A stretch of DNA of 64,000 bases from Effrenium voratum (Eukaryota; Sar; Dinophyceae; Suessiales; Symbiodiniaceae), in the NCBI GenBank assembly GCA_963377175.1, contig CAUJNA010002146.1, positions 78,501-142,500 of the forward strand, read 5' to 3'. The position numbers and the translations under genes were made by a program. How positions within the stretch are numbered: position 1 is the first letter of the stretch; each line of letters begins with the position of its first letter. Of the stretch, positions 12,950-22,616 are shown one piece after another. The notes beneath the pieces are model-generated. The model had not been told where the DNA came from and ran no database searches. It worked only from the letters and a program-made list of their open reading frames with translations.

Positions 12950-14215
12950 ATGAAGTTTGGCCAATAAATGACGGACGATGCCTGAGCTGGGGATGGTACA
13001 GTGGCACAGGCAGGAGTGCTTATGTGGGCACGCTACCGTGCCTTCGACTCAACAGAAGTTGAGTTGTTGTTATAGAGTTGGGAGTCTGGGAGCTTGATTG
13101 TTGCCGGCAGAGAGTATATGTGTCTTCTTGACAGACCGTGCACTTGGCTTTGTTCATCGCTTGCCAGCCACCTGATGAGATCCAGAATTTGCACGTCAGT
13201 CTGACCACTGGCATGAAGACTGACCAAAATGACGAACGATGCTGAGCTGGGATGGTACAGAGAGTTTGGGAGTGTGCGATTTTGACAATGTTAGCCACCT
13301 GATGAGATTCAGAATTTGCACGTCAGTCTGACCACTGGCATGAAGATTGACCAACATGACGAACGATTGCTGAGCTAGGGCTGATATGGAAGGACTTGCT
13401 TGGTATATGTTCTGACAGTTTTGACGAGGCTTTTCGCTTGGTTGTGTCGTGGTGTTTGGGATTTGGAGTTGCGCCTTCGACTTGACAGAAGTTGAGTTGT
13501 TGGCAGAGTGAGGAGAGGATGTATTAATCTTGTCATTCATTGTTGTGCGTGAACGCCATGTAATCTGAAGTTTGGCCAATAAATGACGGACGATGCCTGA
13601 GCTGGGGATGGTACAGTGGCACAGGCAGGAGTGCTTATGTGGGCACGCTACCGTGCCTTCGACTCAACAGAAGTTGAGTTGTTGTTATAGAGTTGGGAGT
13701 CGGGGAGCTTGATTGTTGCCGGCAGAGAGTATGTGTCTTCTTGACAGACCGTGCACTTGGCTTTGTTCATCGCTTGCCAGCCACCTGATGAGATCCAGAA
13801 TTTGCACGTCAGTCTGACCACTGGCATGAAGACTGACCAAAATGACGAACGATGCTGAGCTGGGATGGTACAGAGAGTTTGGAGTGTGCGATTTTGACAA
13901 TGTTAGCCACCTGATGAGATCCAGAATTTGCACGTCAGTCTGATCACTGGCATGAAGATTGACCAACATGACGAACGATTGCTGAGCTTGGGCTGATATG
14001 GAAGGACTTGCTTGGTATATGTTCTGACAGTTTTGACGAGGCTTTTCGCTTGGTTGTGTCGTGGTGTTTGGGATTTGGAGTTGCGCCTTCGACTTGACAG
14101 AAGTTGAGGTTGTTGGCAGAGTGAGGAATGGGGAGCTTTATCGTTGTCAGCGCAGAGGATGTATTAATCCTGTCATTCATTGTTGTGCGTGAACGCCACA
14201 TCTTTTATTTGGGCA
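12950..14215. repeat. Older ~0.61 kb tandem duplication inside the array
   Basis: Sequence beginning near 12.95 kb (TGACGGACGATGCCTGAGC, then AGGAGTGCTTATGTGGGCAC at about 13010) recurs about 614 bp downstream (about 13.57 and 13.62 kb). Both units carry the same order: a short spacer, a core, the 125-bp pair member, then a degenerate part with TGTATTAATC. The second copy is longer near 14.1-14.2 kb and resembles 12.80-12.90 kb there, so the duplication junctions are not identical. Confidence 0.75.
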
Positions 14216-14309
14216 CTATGCCTTGTGCATTGCTTGCCACCCATCCGATGAGATCCATAATTTGCACATCAGTCTGACGACTGGCATGAAGTTTGGCCAA
14301 TGTGTCGCG

Positions 14310-15115
14310 CCGCAATACCGGGTGTTTCCAACTCAATCATCGAATCTAGGTGAGTTTGGTAAGGATCTTCCGAGATTGGAGGTTCTCCTTAGGGCACCTC
14401 CTTGAAATTTAAGGGTTTTCCTTGGTTCAAGCCCTGAAAGAACTAAAAAACCTACGGGTTTCTCTGAAATTTCTTTTTATAACCCTTACAAGGAGATCGA
14501 CGCCGCCAGAGGCGCCGCAGAGCGTGGCCTTTGTGAGCGCCAAAGACTCCAGCCAGGCCTTTCCAGGGGATAGAGGGTGCGCTTTTTTGCCTCACCCCCC
14601 CCCACAAAAAAAACAGCAAAAACCAAAAACAAAAACAACACACGACTGAAAAGCTGGGAAGTTGCCTCATGTTGGGGCCAAAACTCCCAGACTTGTTTCT
14701 CGGCGGCACTTTGAGGGTGGTATTGTCTCGAGACCAGCAGATTGAAGTTACCCTTTGTGACGCTCCTAATGGAGCCCAATGATGCGTAGGGCGGGTGTGA
14801 CCCGTGGAGGGGGCATTGTTGGCTGAATGTTGGCAGTTTTGCCATAGTGGGCTTGAAATGTAGCGTGGGGCTGATTCGGTCAGGATTGTAGGGTTGTTGC
14901 CAGCTTGCAACGCAAAGCGATCAACACGTAGCTACGCAAGAGCCCAACAAACAAGGGCCTAAACCAGCCTGTTCCAGGTAGGGCTCACTCTGGGACTATA
15001 TGCATCATTGTGTCATGGTCATCAACCAGCCCAAAGCTGGTTTAGGTGCTGCTGGACATGTGTCACTCCTCTCCCACCCAACCCGGCAACCAACATTCCA
15101 ACCCAAGAAACCGAC
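14310..15115. other. Divergent strand-switch region, no supported gene
   Basis: Minus-strand features end at about 14.3 kb and plus-strand exons begin at about 15.1 kb. A 152-codon minus frame (14452-14910) crosses poly-C and poly-A runs at 14585-14630 and has no splice or composition support. Nothing resembling a promoter element could be recognised; dinoflagellate promoters are poorly defined. Confidence 0.35.
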
Positions 15116-15120
15116 CCAAG

Positions 15121-17602
15121 CAACCGAGCGGATGCTTTTCGAGCCACTCAACCAAAGCAACAAAATCGCCTCGACTTCGCGAAGCCGCTGGTTTTGCAGG
15201 CAGCCAGCGCTTGCTTCATCCAGGTGCGGGTGAAGCGACGGGGTTGCTTGCAGCGCTGTGCTTGACCAGCCTCCATGTTGCCATGGGACCCGGAGGGTCC
15301 CTTTCAAAGGACAACCGTCTTCCATAGTTTTTCAGTCAGGTTTCATAACTTTGACAGGGGGGTACTTCCAATACAGGAAGTCTTGCCCAAACGTTTTCCC
15401 GGATAAGACAAGAGCGGCTAGAAATGTGTGTGTGTGTGTGTGTTTCGATACATGGGGGTTAATCAATATTCCTGGCCCCAAATCACCATGGGGAACTTTT
15501 GCCATTTAGTGGGACATACCTTGTTGGTGGTTTACCCCAATGGTCCATCTCATGTAAAGGACCTTTTGATCTAGCCCCATATGTAGCCTCGGTTTGCCTT
15601 AGGCTTCCCTGTGCCAAATCCGAACCCGCGAGGCGAATCCCTTCGGCCGGTCACAAAACCAGCATTGTGTAAAATGAGGGGAAGCCGGATGAATGATAAT
15701 ATAGCTGATGTCCGGTCTGTGTATTAGAGTCATTTAAAGCCCAATCAGGCTGGTAGGCATGTCTTCTCCTTTGTCTGTGATAAAAAAGGCTGCCTTTCCA
15801 TACCGCTTGCCGCTCGAAACCGGCGCCCCGCTCGCGCCTCGCGCCTGGCGCCAGCACATCCGGCAGACGTTGCAGAAAGCCCAGGAGATCACTCAGGTGA
15901 TCTCTGAGGTGAGCCGAAAAAAAGTCGCGCCCGTCGACTCGGATCGATATCAAAGCGAAAGAGACGTGTTGGGGTGGTTTGAAGTCCTTTGGTTTAGAGG
16001 AATTATGGAATAGGCTTGGCCAACACTCGATGTTGAACAGCCCAGATGGTGGTCGCAAACGGTGTATGAGTCTGAACGCGGGAGAAATCCGCAGGATTTT
16101 GACCACTTCGGATGAATTTGCAGTTCACAGTACCAGACAAAGTAGTCATAAGCCTGCACCCAACCACTTCTTGTTGGACACTAATTATTTGAGATTTTGG
16201 ACATGGGAAAAAGCAGTTGTTGGGGGGTGCTAGAGGATGGCCCGCTTTGGTATGACGGAAAGGGTTATTTTAGACCTGTGCGAGACTCTCTCGTGCACTC
16301 CAACATGAAAGGGCCTGGTTTTGAATCCAGGCCTTTAACGTCCGAGCCGCAAGCGGTACCCTCGAAGTAAGACACACCTCGGGTTACCACTTTCTCTGAG
16401 AGAATCCACTTTCAAGGTCGAGGAAGCCACCCAATTGGGCATCACAGAAAATGGCACCCAAGAAAACCACCCTCTCGAAGCCACAAGGAGAATGGCTGCT
16501 TACCTCAAAGGGCTTTCCTGTCTCACGGCATGGAAAACCACAAAGCTGGCCCGGCCGTTTTGCTTCAAGGCTGAGAGCATTGCTGACGACGCCACCAAGT
16601 TCTGCGAGGCCATCCAGGCGTGGCCATAGGACACTTCCGGCATTGAAACCGCGCGGTCAAAGTCGCCAAAGTCGGAGGGATGGGAAGTGTGTCCTCCGTG
16701 TGGTGTTAGATATCACCTGTTGCCAACTTAAAACGGATGCCTTTCTTTTGGTGTGACGGGCGTATCGCCTATTGCGAATGCGTTCTTTTCATCAGGAACT
16801 GGTTGTAGTATTACTGACCAATAGCAACCACAGTGTTTCCCAAAGACGGCCACTCAGACAGAGAAATTGCTTAGCCATCTTAGCCAGAAGATAAACGAGG
16901 CCATCGCTGAATATACACTCTTCTCTCCTTAAAAGGTGATGGTGATGGCCTTGTTTATCTTGGTGAGTATTCTGGTGATTATACGCTTGCTTCGTATTCT
17001 GGTGATCGAGGCGCAGCACAACGTGCAGTCGAAGAAGCTTGCCCTTACTGGCAAGGCCCGGGTGTGTCGCGTGAGCTCCGTTTGGTTTGAGCGTGCTCGG
17101 ATCGCCCAAGGCCCGCACCGGCGTTTTTTGTGTGGTTTGATGTGCCAATGTGCTCATGGGTGTGAATTTCAATGGGGGACCCTTGAAGATTCTTTGGACA
17201 TCATGGTTGGGACTCATGTCCACCACCTTGGGGGAGGTTGCAACTCTTTAAAAAAGTAGCCGCATCGCTTGGTGTTAAAAGCGCAGCTTTCGATGGGGCC
17301 ATTGACATCGGCGATGTTTTCGGTTGGTTTGTTTCAATGGGAGTCTAAACGGGAGACCGCGATGTTGCGGTCCCCCTTGAACACACAACCAAGTGTGCCT
17401 TTTTTGATGGTCCCCTGGGATTGGTTAGGGAAACCAAGAGGAGACCCTCGCCATCTTTAGGTTCGGATCCCTTTGAGTCGCCCGGATTCCTTCTCCCAGG
17501 CCGCACCGGTCCCACCGCTGGCGGACTCCCTGACTCGGGAAATCCAAGCTTCGGTGGTCTGCGGCTCGGAGCGTTTCGAGTCCAGATGCCAAAGTGTACA
17601 TC
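15121..17602 (+). CDS. Multi-exon gene, unknown product (5' and 3' ends not found)
   Basis: A chain of short exons has agreeing phases. The first, 15121-15223, follows CCCAAG, contains DFAKPLVLQAASACFIQ and stops at CAG|GTGCGG. The second, 15789-15908 (120 nt), follows AAAAAAG, has RQHIRQTLQKAQEITQVISE and ends GAG|GTGAGC. The third, 16570-16617 (48 nt), is AESIADDATKFCEAIQ and ends at a GC donor. The fourth, 17011-17055 (45 nt), is AQHNVQSKKLALTGK, again with a GC donor. All four join in phase 0. Two further candidates are FDGAIDIGDVF at 17287-17322 and AAPVPPLADSLTREIQASVV within 17459-17602; their phases were not reconciled. The helical, charged second and third exons look like a soluble protein. 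No domain is recognised, and initiator and stop codons are unknown. Confidence 0.5.
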
Positions 17603-17604
17603 AT

Positions 17605-20100
17605 CGGGCATGAATCAGGGCCGACCGAATTCTGATGTCCACCAGTTTGGATGTCTCCTACTAAAATTTGTTTGACACTCACACCCAAGTGGTTGGCATT
17701 GCAAGGAGTTCTCAACGATAGCAGCTTGTTGGGAAATGGGGGGAGTGCCTTTAACAGGTGTTGAGGATGTCCCTTGAATGGACCCAGTGTTAAGCGGTGT
17801 TGAGGGACAATCTTCCTGGGAGATTTGTGCTGTTAGAATTTTTCTTTGGCCTGGAGAAAATCCTCCTTGAGGGTCACGCGATCTCCTAACAAGGGGGAAG
17901 ACAGTAACCACCCGATGCGAACAGCCGAGGTCTGGACACAGTCGCTCCTGCAGATGCCCGCCTTGCCACGCTTTCGGCTTCCGGGGGGGGGGCTGTTCAT
18001 TCTGAACCCAGAAAACCATCACCTTTTGTGCATGTTCAAAGTGAGTTTCTTTGTGATTGCAGGATGGCTAAAGGGGAAGTATGGGTATGCATCAAAATTG
18101 GACGCCCCCCCTCGAAACAAATAGATAATAATAATAATAACAATAATAATCAACTATAGTATATGAGTAAACATACATGAATAAATTGCACATACAATGA
18201 CAATACTTTCCCCAGCCCAAATTCGGTACTCTCAAAGAACACCCTCAGATTGCCAGCTCTTTTGACCTGTGAAAGGTGCCGCCCAGGTTGCAAACCATAA
18301 TAATTTTTCTCAGCAAAATTGCCTGCTTGGAGGGTCCGGGTACCCTAGAGTCGCTAGAGTTGATCCAGGTGCAACATTGCGGAAAGCTCGGCAACGATTG
18401 CCGCTCTGCAAGCAAGAAGTGCTCCAGTCGGACGTTCTTCTGCGGGTATTGGGGTAGATCACGACAGGAGTGGGTTTGTCTCAAATGGTCCCCCAAAATG
18501 CTTGTTGCCTTTGGGATGTTTGTTTAAAACTATCCCCTCCAAACGGCATCAACATTCGGCAACTTGCATGCCTGGAGCTTTCAATCGCCTTCAAAATGGA
18601 ATTGCAGCGATTTCGCCCTGGAGATCTCTATATATTAGTTCATTCTTCCTGCAGTTGGAAGACATATAAAAGGCCTGATGTATGTATTGTGGTTGGAAGA
18701 CGGGGAAGGCGTGTGCAAATGAACAACTCGGGACCCCCTGTTCCCCGCGCCCAGGAGAAAGGCTCGCAGCTCAAGTTCACGCAGTCCGGGCCATCAGTGC
18801 AATGAGGAGGTCCGGGGAGCTGTCAGAGACTGCCGGTCGGTGGGTGGCTTCTTAAACGACAGGGTCTCGGCATATCCCAGGATTTTGTCCATCCGTATGG
18901 TTCCGTAGCCTTTGGACGGATTTATGAGGTATGTCATATAATACTGCAGGTTGGTGACTTTGAGCAAGGGAGCGATGAAGAATAGTTTGGGTTAACGGGA
19001 AAAGGAAAAGCTCCGGGGTTCCACGTCTTGGTTTCGCCATGGACTTGAGCCGGGGTTCCCTTTTAGGCAACCGCCTCCTGGGTTTATTTGTACCCGGGGG
19101 TCACACCCAAACCAAGCAAGCCTGAATGATCTTTGTAGGGGTGGGATTCCAAAACGGCAAAGGAGTCGCTTGGTGGCTTCCCTTTTGGGATGGCCAACCC
19201 TTCATTTCAAACGGCCCACGAAAGGAAGGCAGTGGCGGTACAAGCGGTAGATGCACTCTTTAAGAAGAGCCCGCGTGCAAGGGGTCTGGCACATAGAAAA
19301 TTGTTTGCTGTTTGGTGGCCGGTGCGACCTTTTTGAAGTTTATGCCTTTTGCGCAACATGTTCTGTGACCTTTGACGTTTGACCTTCTGGGAGAAATTTG
19401 CCTTTTGTTGCTTTCCCCACACACGCAGCAAAACGTGCGCCTTTCTTTTGCAAGGGGGCAGCTGGGCCAACCCAACAACACGCACTCACAAAGGATTTCA
19501 TTTTCCACCTGATTTGTGATGCATGGGGGTCTTTTTCATGTTGGCGTGTGAAGTTACTTCACTCACATGGCCAGTGCGTCCAGTTACTGCGGGTAACTAG
19601 ATACGGGTGTGTCTGTTTTTAGGGGGCCCCAAGCTGTTTGCCTTTGGGTTTTCCTTCAAACCCACAAAAAACGGGGTACCAAGGCCAAGAAACGGGCACA
19701 TCGGGATGCATACTCTTACATGATGGTTCCCCGTGAGCGCCAGGCGGTCTCAGCGACGAGGAACACGATTTGGTTTCACCCGGGCAGCAGAAGCCCTGCG
19801 CCCTCACGGTCTGGCGAGAAAAGGAGGGTGGCGCTGTTGCCGGTGGGATTTCCTCAATGAACGTTGGCGCTCCCCCATAGTTTCTTTGACTCCAGCCAGC
19901 CCCCCCTTTCTTTCCCTCCCTCCCTGAAGTTGTTGACACTCCCCTAATCCCCAAAACCGCCCACAGCTCCTCGCGGTGCCGGGAGCTGCAAACGGGAAAT
20001 CAGACGGGCCCAGAAACTGAGAAGCAGCCCAGAAGAGGTCGGCAAGCTTTGCGCTTGTGGTAGCCCAGCTGGGCTGCCATCCTCTTTTGTTTGCGGGGGG
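17605..20100. other. Intergenic or intronic DNA, no firm gene
   Basis: Several exon-sized open frames occur, but three frames are open at once near 18350-18450 (one reading has four cysteines, HCGKLGNDC), so the coding frame cannot be chosen. An ATA/ATC-rich short run lies at 18123-18150. At 18900-18915 the word TCCGTAGCCTTTGG resembles part of the dinoflagellate spliced leader but departs from it. Nothing else is supportable. Confidence 0.35.
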
Positions 20101-20104
20101 GACA

Positions 20105-20262
20105 GAGGGATGGCGACACTGAGAGAGAGGGAGAGACAGGGAGAAAACAAAAAGAACAAATGGAAAGGAAATGAAGGAAAAGAAGGAAGGAAAGGGGGGG
20201 AGGGATGGAAGGAAGAAAGAAAGGAGGGCAGAAAGAAAGACTTTAAGAGACAGAAACAAAGC
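20105..20262 (+). repeat. Purine-rich (GA/GGAAA) tract
   Basis: About 150 bp are almost purely A and G on the plus strand (GAGAGAGAGGGAGAGACAGG, then AAGGAAGGAAAGG). Long minus-strand open frames over it are Leu/Phe/Ser/Pro simple-sequence artefacts. Such tracts can form triplex DNA; here that is only a possibility. Confidence 0.8.
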
Positions 20263-20442
20263 CTGAATCCTTTCCATTCTTTGCATCCCCGCTTCCTTTT
20301 GGTGCCGTGTTCTTTTGGCTCGAGTTTCGAGCTTTGAGCTTCGAGCTTCACTTTGCAGTCAACTTCGAGCGCTCGCAGCCTGTCGGCAGGGCCTTGCTTT
20401 TGGCGTCCCGTTAAAAAATGAATGGGGGTCCCTCAAAAAGTG

Positions 20443-20492
20443 CACACCCACCCACCCGCCCGCCCGCCCGCCCACCCACCCACCCACCCACA
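20443..20492 (-). repeat. CCCA/CCCG tetramer tract (G-rich on minus strand)
   Basis: Alternating CCCA and CCCG units, about 12 in a row. The minus strand carries repeated GGG runs separated by single bases, the pattern of an intramolecular G-quadruplex. A matching tract in the opposite orientation lies at 27657-27742. Confidence 0.85.
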
Positions 20493-21264
20493 TCTCAAGA
20501 GGCAAAACGCAACCCATCCGTGATTCGGTAGTCGGGAGCTAATTAGGTATGTTTTTATGAGTTTCGAATTGTCAACGGACCTGTGAAATTGCTGGACAGA
20601 GTTTGCATGGTAGTTATGTCCAACATGTTTGGAGGGGGTCCTATTGAATGTCTCATGGCCAAGTAGATGTTGCTGGGTAGACCCCTTTCCTTTGATACAA
20701 AGTTTGATCATGACTCTGCACGAATGATTTCGGCGTGCCTCAGGCAGGCACTGCCCATCCCACGCTTAGCAGGATGAAGGGTTTGCGGCGATTCAATTTA
20801 TGGTCCTAAGAGGGCTTGAGGTTCCAGCCACCGCCCTAAGGTGAAATGGGGCGGTTTCTGAGAATATGTTGCTTCTGCCAAGGTACACGATGTTCCGCTG
20901 GAGCCTCGGACGATGCGACTCAGGATGGCAAATCTGCTGTCTCACACCAAATGAGCTTGGGTTTTCTTCTGGTGTCCCTTTTGGAACTTGAGCCAAACAG
21001 AAGACACCCCGCCTCAACAGGCACTTCTTAAATCTCAGATGCCTGCAAAAAGTACATACCACAAATCGCTGCACAGAGTCGTAGAAGTCATCATGGGTGT
21101 GTTTGTGTAAGGGTACCCAGGTTGTTCCCCACGTTAAAGAGGAGGTCCTCTTGAGATAAACCCAAAACAGACAATCCGTCGTCGTAGTGATAGTGGAACC
21201 GTTCTGACACCTGCCGTTACCAAAAGGGGGGCCGACACACGAGTCCGAGTCTGTCTTTCCAATC

Positions 21265-21610
21265 CTAGGCCTTCTTTTCGCACTTGCCTTGGGCGCCTCT
21301 GCAAACCTGGAGGAGACGTTGGGCTTGTGACAAAAACTGCGCATGGAGCCACTTGCTGAAAGACGGGTGGATGAAGCGGGCAATGGTTGATCCGCCTGAT
21401 AGCGACGCCTTGAGTACCAGATAGCACGTGATAGCACCAGGTTTGATTATCCCATTTGTTGGTGTTGAACCGTGTTGGAGGATTGATTGGCAGCAATCCA
21501 AGCTTGATGGGCAAGCACCTCACTAGGCGGTCTTGGAGCAAGACTCCGAATGCGTCGGTGAGACCTGCGCGGGGGGCCCTGGGGCCCTGGTTAGCTGACT
21601 CCGCTTTCGA
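21265..21610 (-). CDS. Candidate coding segment(s), unknown product
   Basis: On the minus strand, after CGCAG near 21570, a frame reads LTDAFGVLLQDRLVRCLPIK and then LLPINPPTRFNTNKWDNQTW. A second frame from about 21425 reads GGSTIARFIHPSFSKWLHAQ, then FLSQAQRLLQ. The two do not share a frame, so either an intron near 21425-21545 (GTGAGG donor after DRL) or a frameshift separates them. Overlapping minus frames of 180 and 214 codons extend beyond. The TRFNTNKWDNQTW stretch is not assigned to a family. This is one of the few minus-strand signals between 15 and 50 kb and might be a relic insertion. Confidence 0.35.
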
Positions 21611-21619
21611 TGGACGGGG

Positions 21620-22600
21620 ACTCGGGCTGGCCAGATCTCTTTGTAAAACCGATACCCGCAAAACACACACACACACACCGATCCCAGTGGTGGCCGATTT
21701 TTCTTTCCAGAGGTTGTGCTATTTTCGGGGTGTACCCCACAAAGGAGGGGTGTACCTCCGGGGGGGGTGGGGGACTTTAGGACGTCAATCTACTCGACTG
21801 ATTTCTCGTGGAGCCACATGATCAGGGCAAGCTCCGTTTTAGGGTTCCATGTGAATCTCGAGGGGAGTAGCTGCGCGTAGCAACCACATTTGCAAATCAT
21901 TCCAAGGCACCAAGCATCGTGCGCATTTAGACCTGCACCAAATCTTCCTCAGAGACCTCGCAGAAAAGAACTTCGTGTGCGAAAATTAGGAGAGACAGAA
22001 GGCTAAGTCATTTGGGTGTGCATTATGTTGATGGCACCGGGCTCAGAAAAGTTCCAGCCCTTTTCAAGAAGCTTTTCTTTGGCAGCTTTTGTATGGGCTC
22101 CCAATCCCCCACGCGGTCGGCACGAGCCCAGCACGAACGTGCTTCCCTTACATTTCATTCTGCCGATTGGGCGCGAGCCGGCCGCCGTTTTCCCGGATCC
22201 ACGACATCCTCAAACAAATTGACTCTACATTGCTTGAAAGGGACGCCACCTCACGAGTAACTTTCAGAACCCCTCCGAGAACATTCCTTCCATGTACTAG
22301 GGTACTGGCAGCTCTTTCATGCGCTCAGGCATCCAACTGTGACTTCCGCGGCCTTTCGGCAGAGGTTGTCTTCAACAATCTGTTTGTCCTGGAACAGGGA
22401 AACTAAAGGGACTACTGTAGAATGTGGGAAACCTACTGTGGGAAACCTACTACCCACTACTGTGGGAAACCCCCAAACGCGGCAGTTTGCCTATGGTTCC
22501 CCTGTAAGCCAATGCTGCCGTGAATGCTAGGTGCCAATCCAGGCGAAGCTCACTCGAGAATATCTCTGGCCCGTTCATGCAAGATGAAGCACATGTGCGA
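21620..22600. other. No supported gene
   Basis: A CA run at 21662-21680 and G-rich words near 21757-21775 are the only clear structures. Overlapping plus frames of 68-105 codons at 22012-22406 show no splice or frame preference. Confidence 0.35.
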
Positions 22601-22616
22601 CTGGCAACAGTGACAG

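Larger units (their letters stand above)
5510..14310 (-). repeat. Array of about 30 copies of a ~80-nt core with variable spacers
   Basis: The word GCCACCTGATGAGATCC or a close variant recurs near 5521, 5841, 6156, 6409, 6708, 7028, 7340, 7591, 7936, 8189, 8441, 8765, 9038, 9378, 9705, 10052, 10184, 10448, 10781, 11120, 11252, 11514, 11824, 11951, 12275, 12583, 12908 (decayed), 13169, 13293, 13782, 13905 and 14240. Spacing is mostly 250-345 bp, with some pairs only about 125-135 bp apart. On the minus strand the core reads FV(I/M)LV(S/N)LHASGQTDVQI followed by LDLIRWLAS. Part of the variation in it is synonymous or conservative (Leu codons CTG/TTG, Asp/Glu), but some copies (about 5843, 6409 and 7028) lack a base and lose the frame. 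Spacers fall into a few types, one with TTGCCGGCAGAGAGTATGTG. Core-to-core distances are often not multiples of three, so a single reading frame does not cross the array. Cores could be duplicated exons (CAG just before, GTGGCT just after) or a non-coding satellite. Confidence 0.85.

Noticed and set aside
5510..14310. CRISPR array
   Set aside because: Cores are about 80 nt, spacers are themselves repeated and of uneven length, and the host is eukaryotic.
16300..16345. tRNA T-arm-like hairpin (GGTTTTGAATCC)
   Set aside because: The loop is eight bases and no acceptor, D or anticodon arms could be paired around it.
16792..17226. 144-codon minus frame
   Set aside because: It overlaps the plus exon at 17011-17055, which fits in phase with its neighbours, and has no splice sites of its own.
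18900..18918. Spliced-leader gene start (TCCGTAGCCTTTGG)
   Set aside because: It lacks the bases between CCGTAGCC and the GGCTCAAG end and has no donor where the leader RNA needs one.
19804..20351. 135- and 160-codon minus frames
   Set aside because: Leu/Phe/Ser/Pro-rich artefacts of the purine tract on the other strand.
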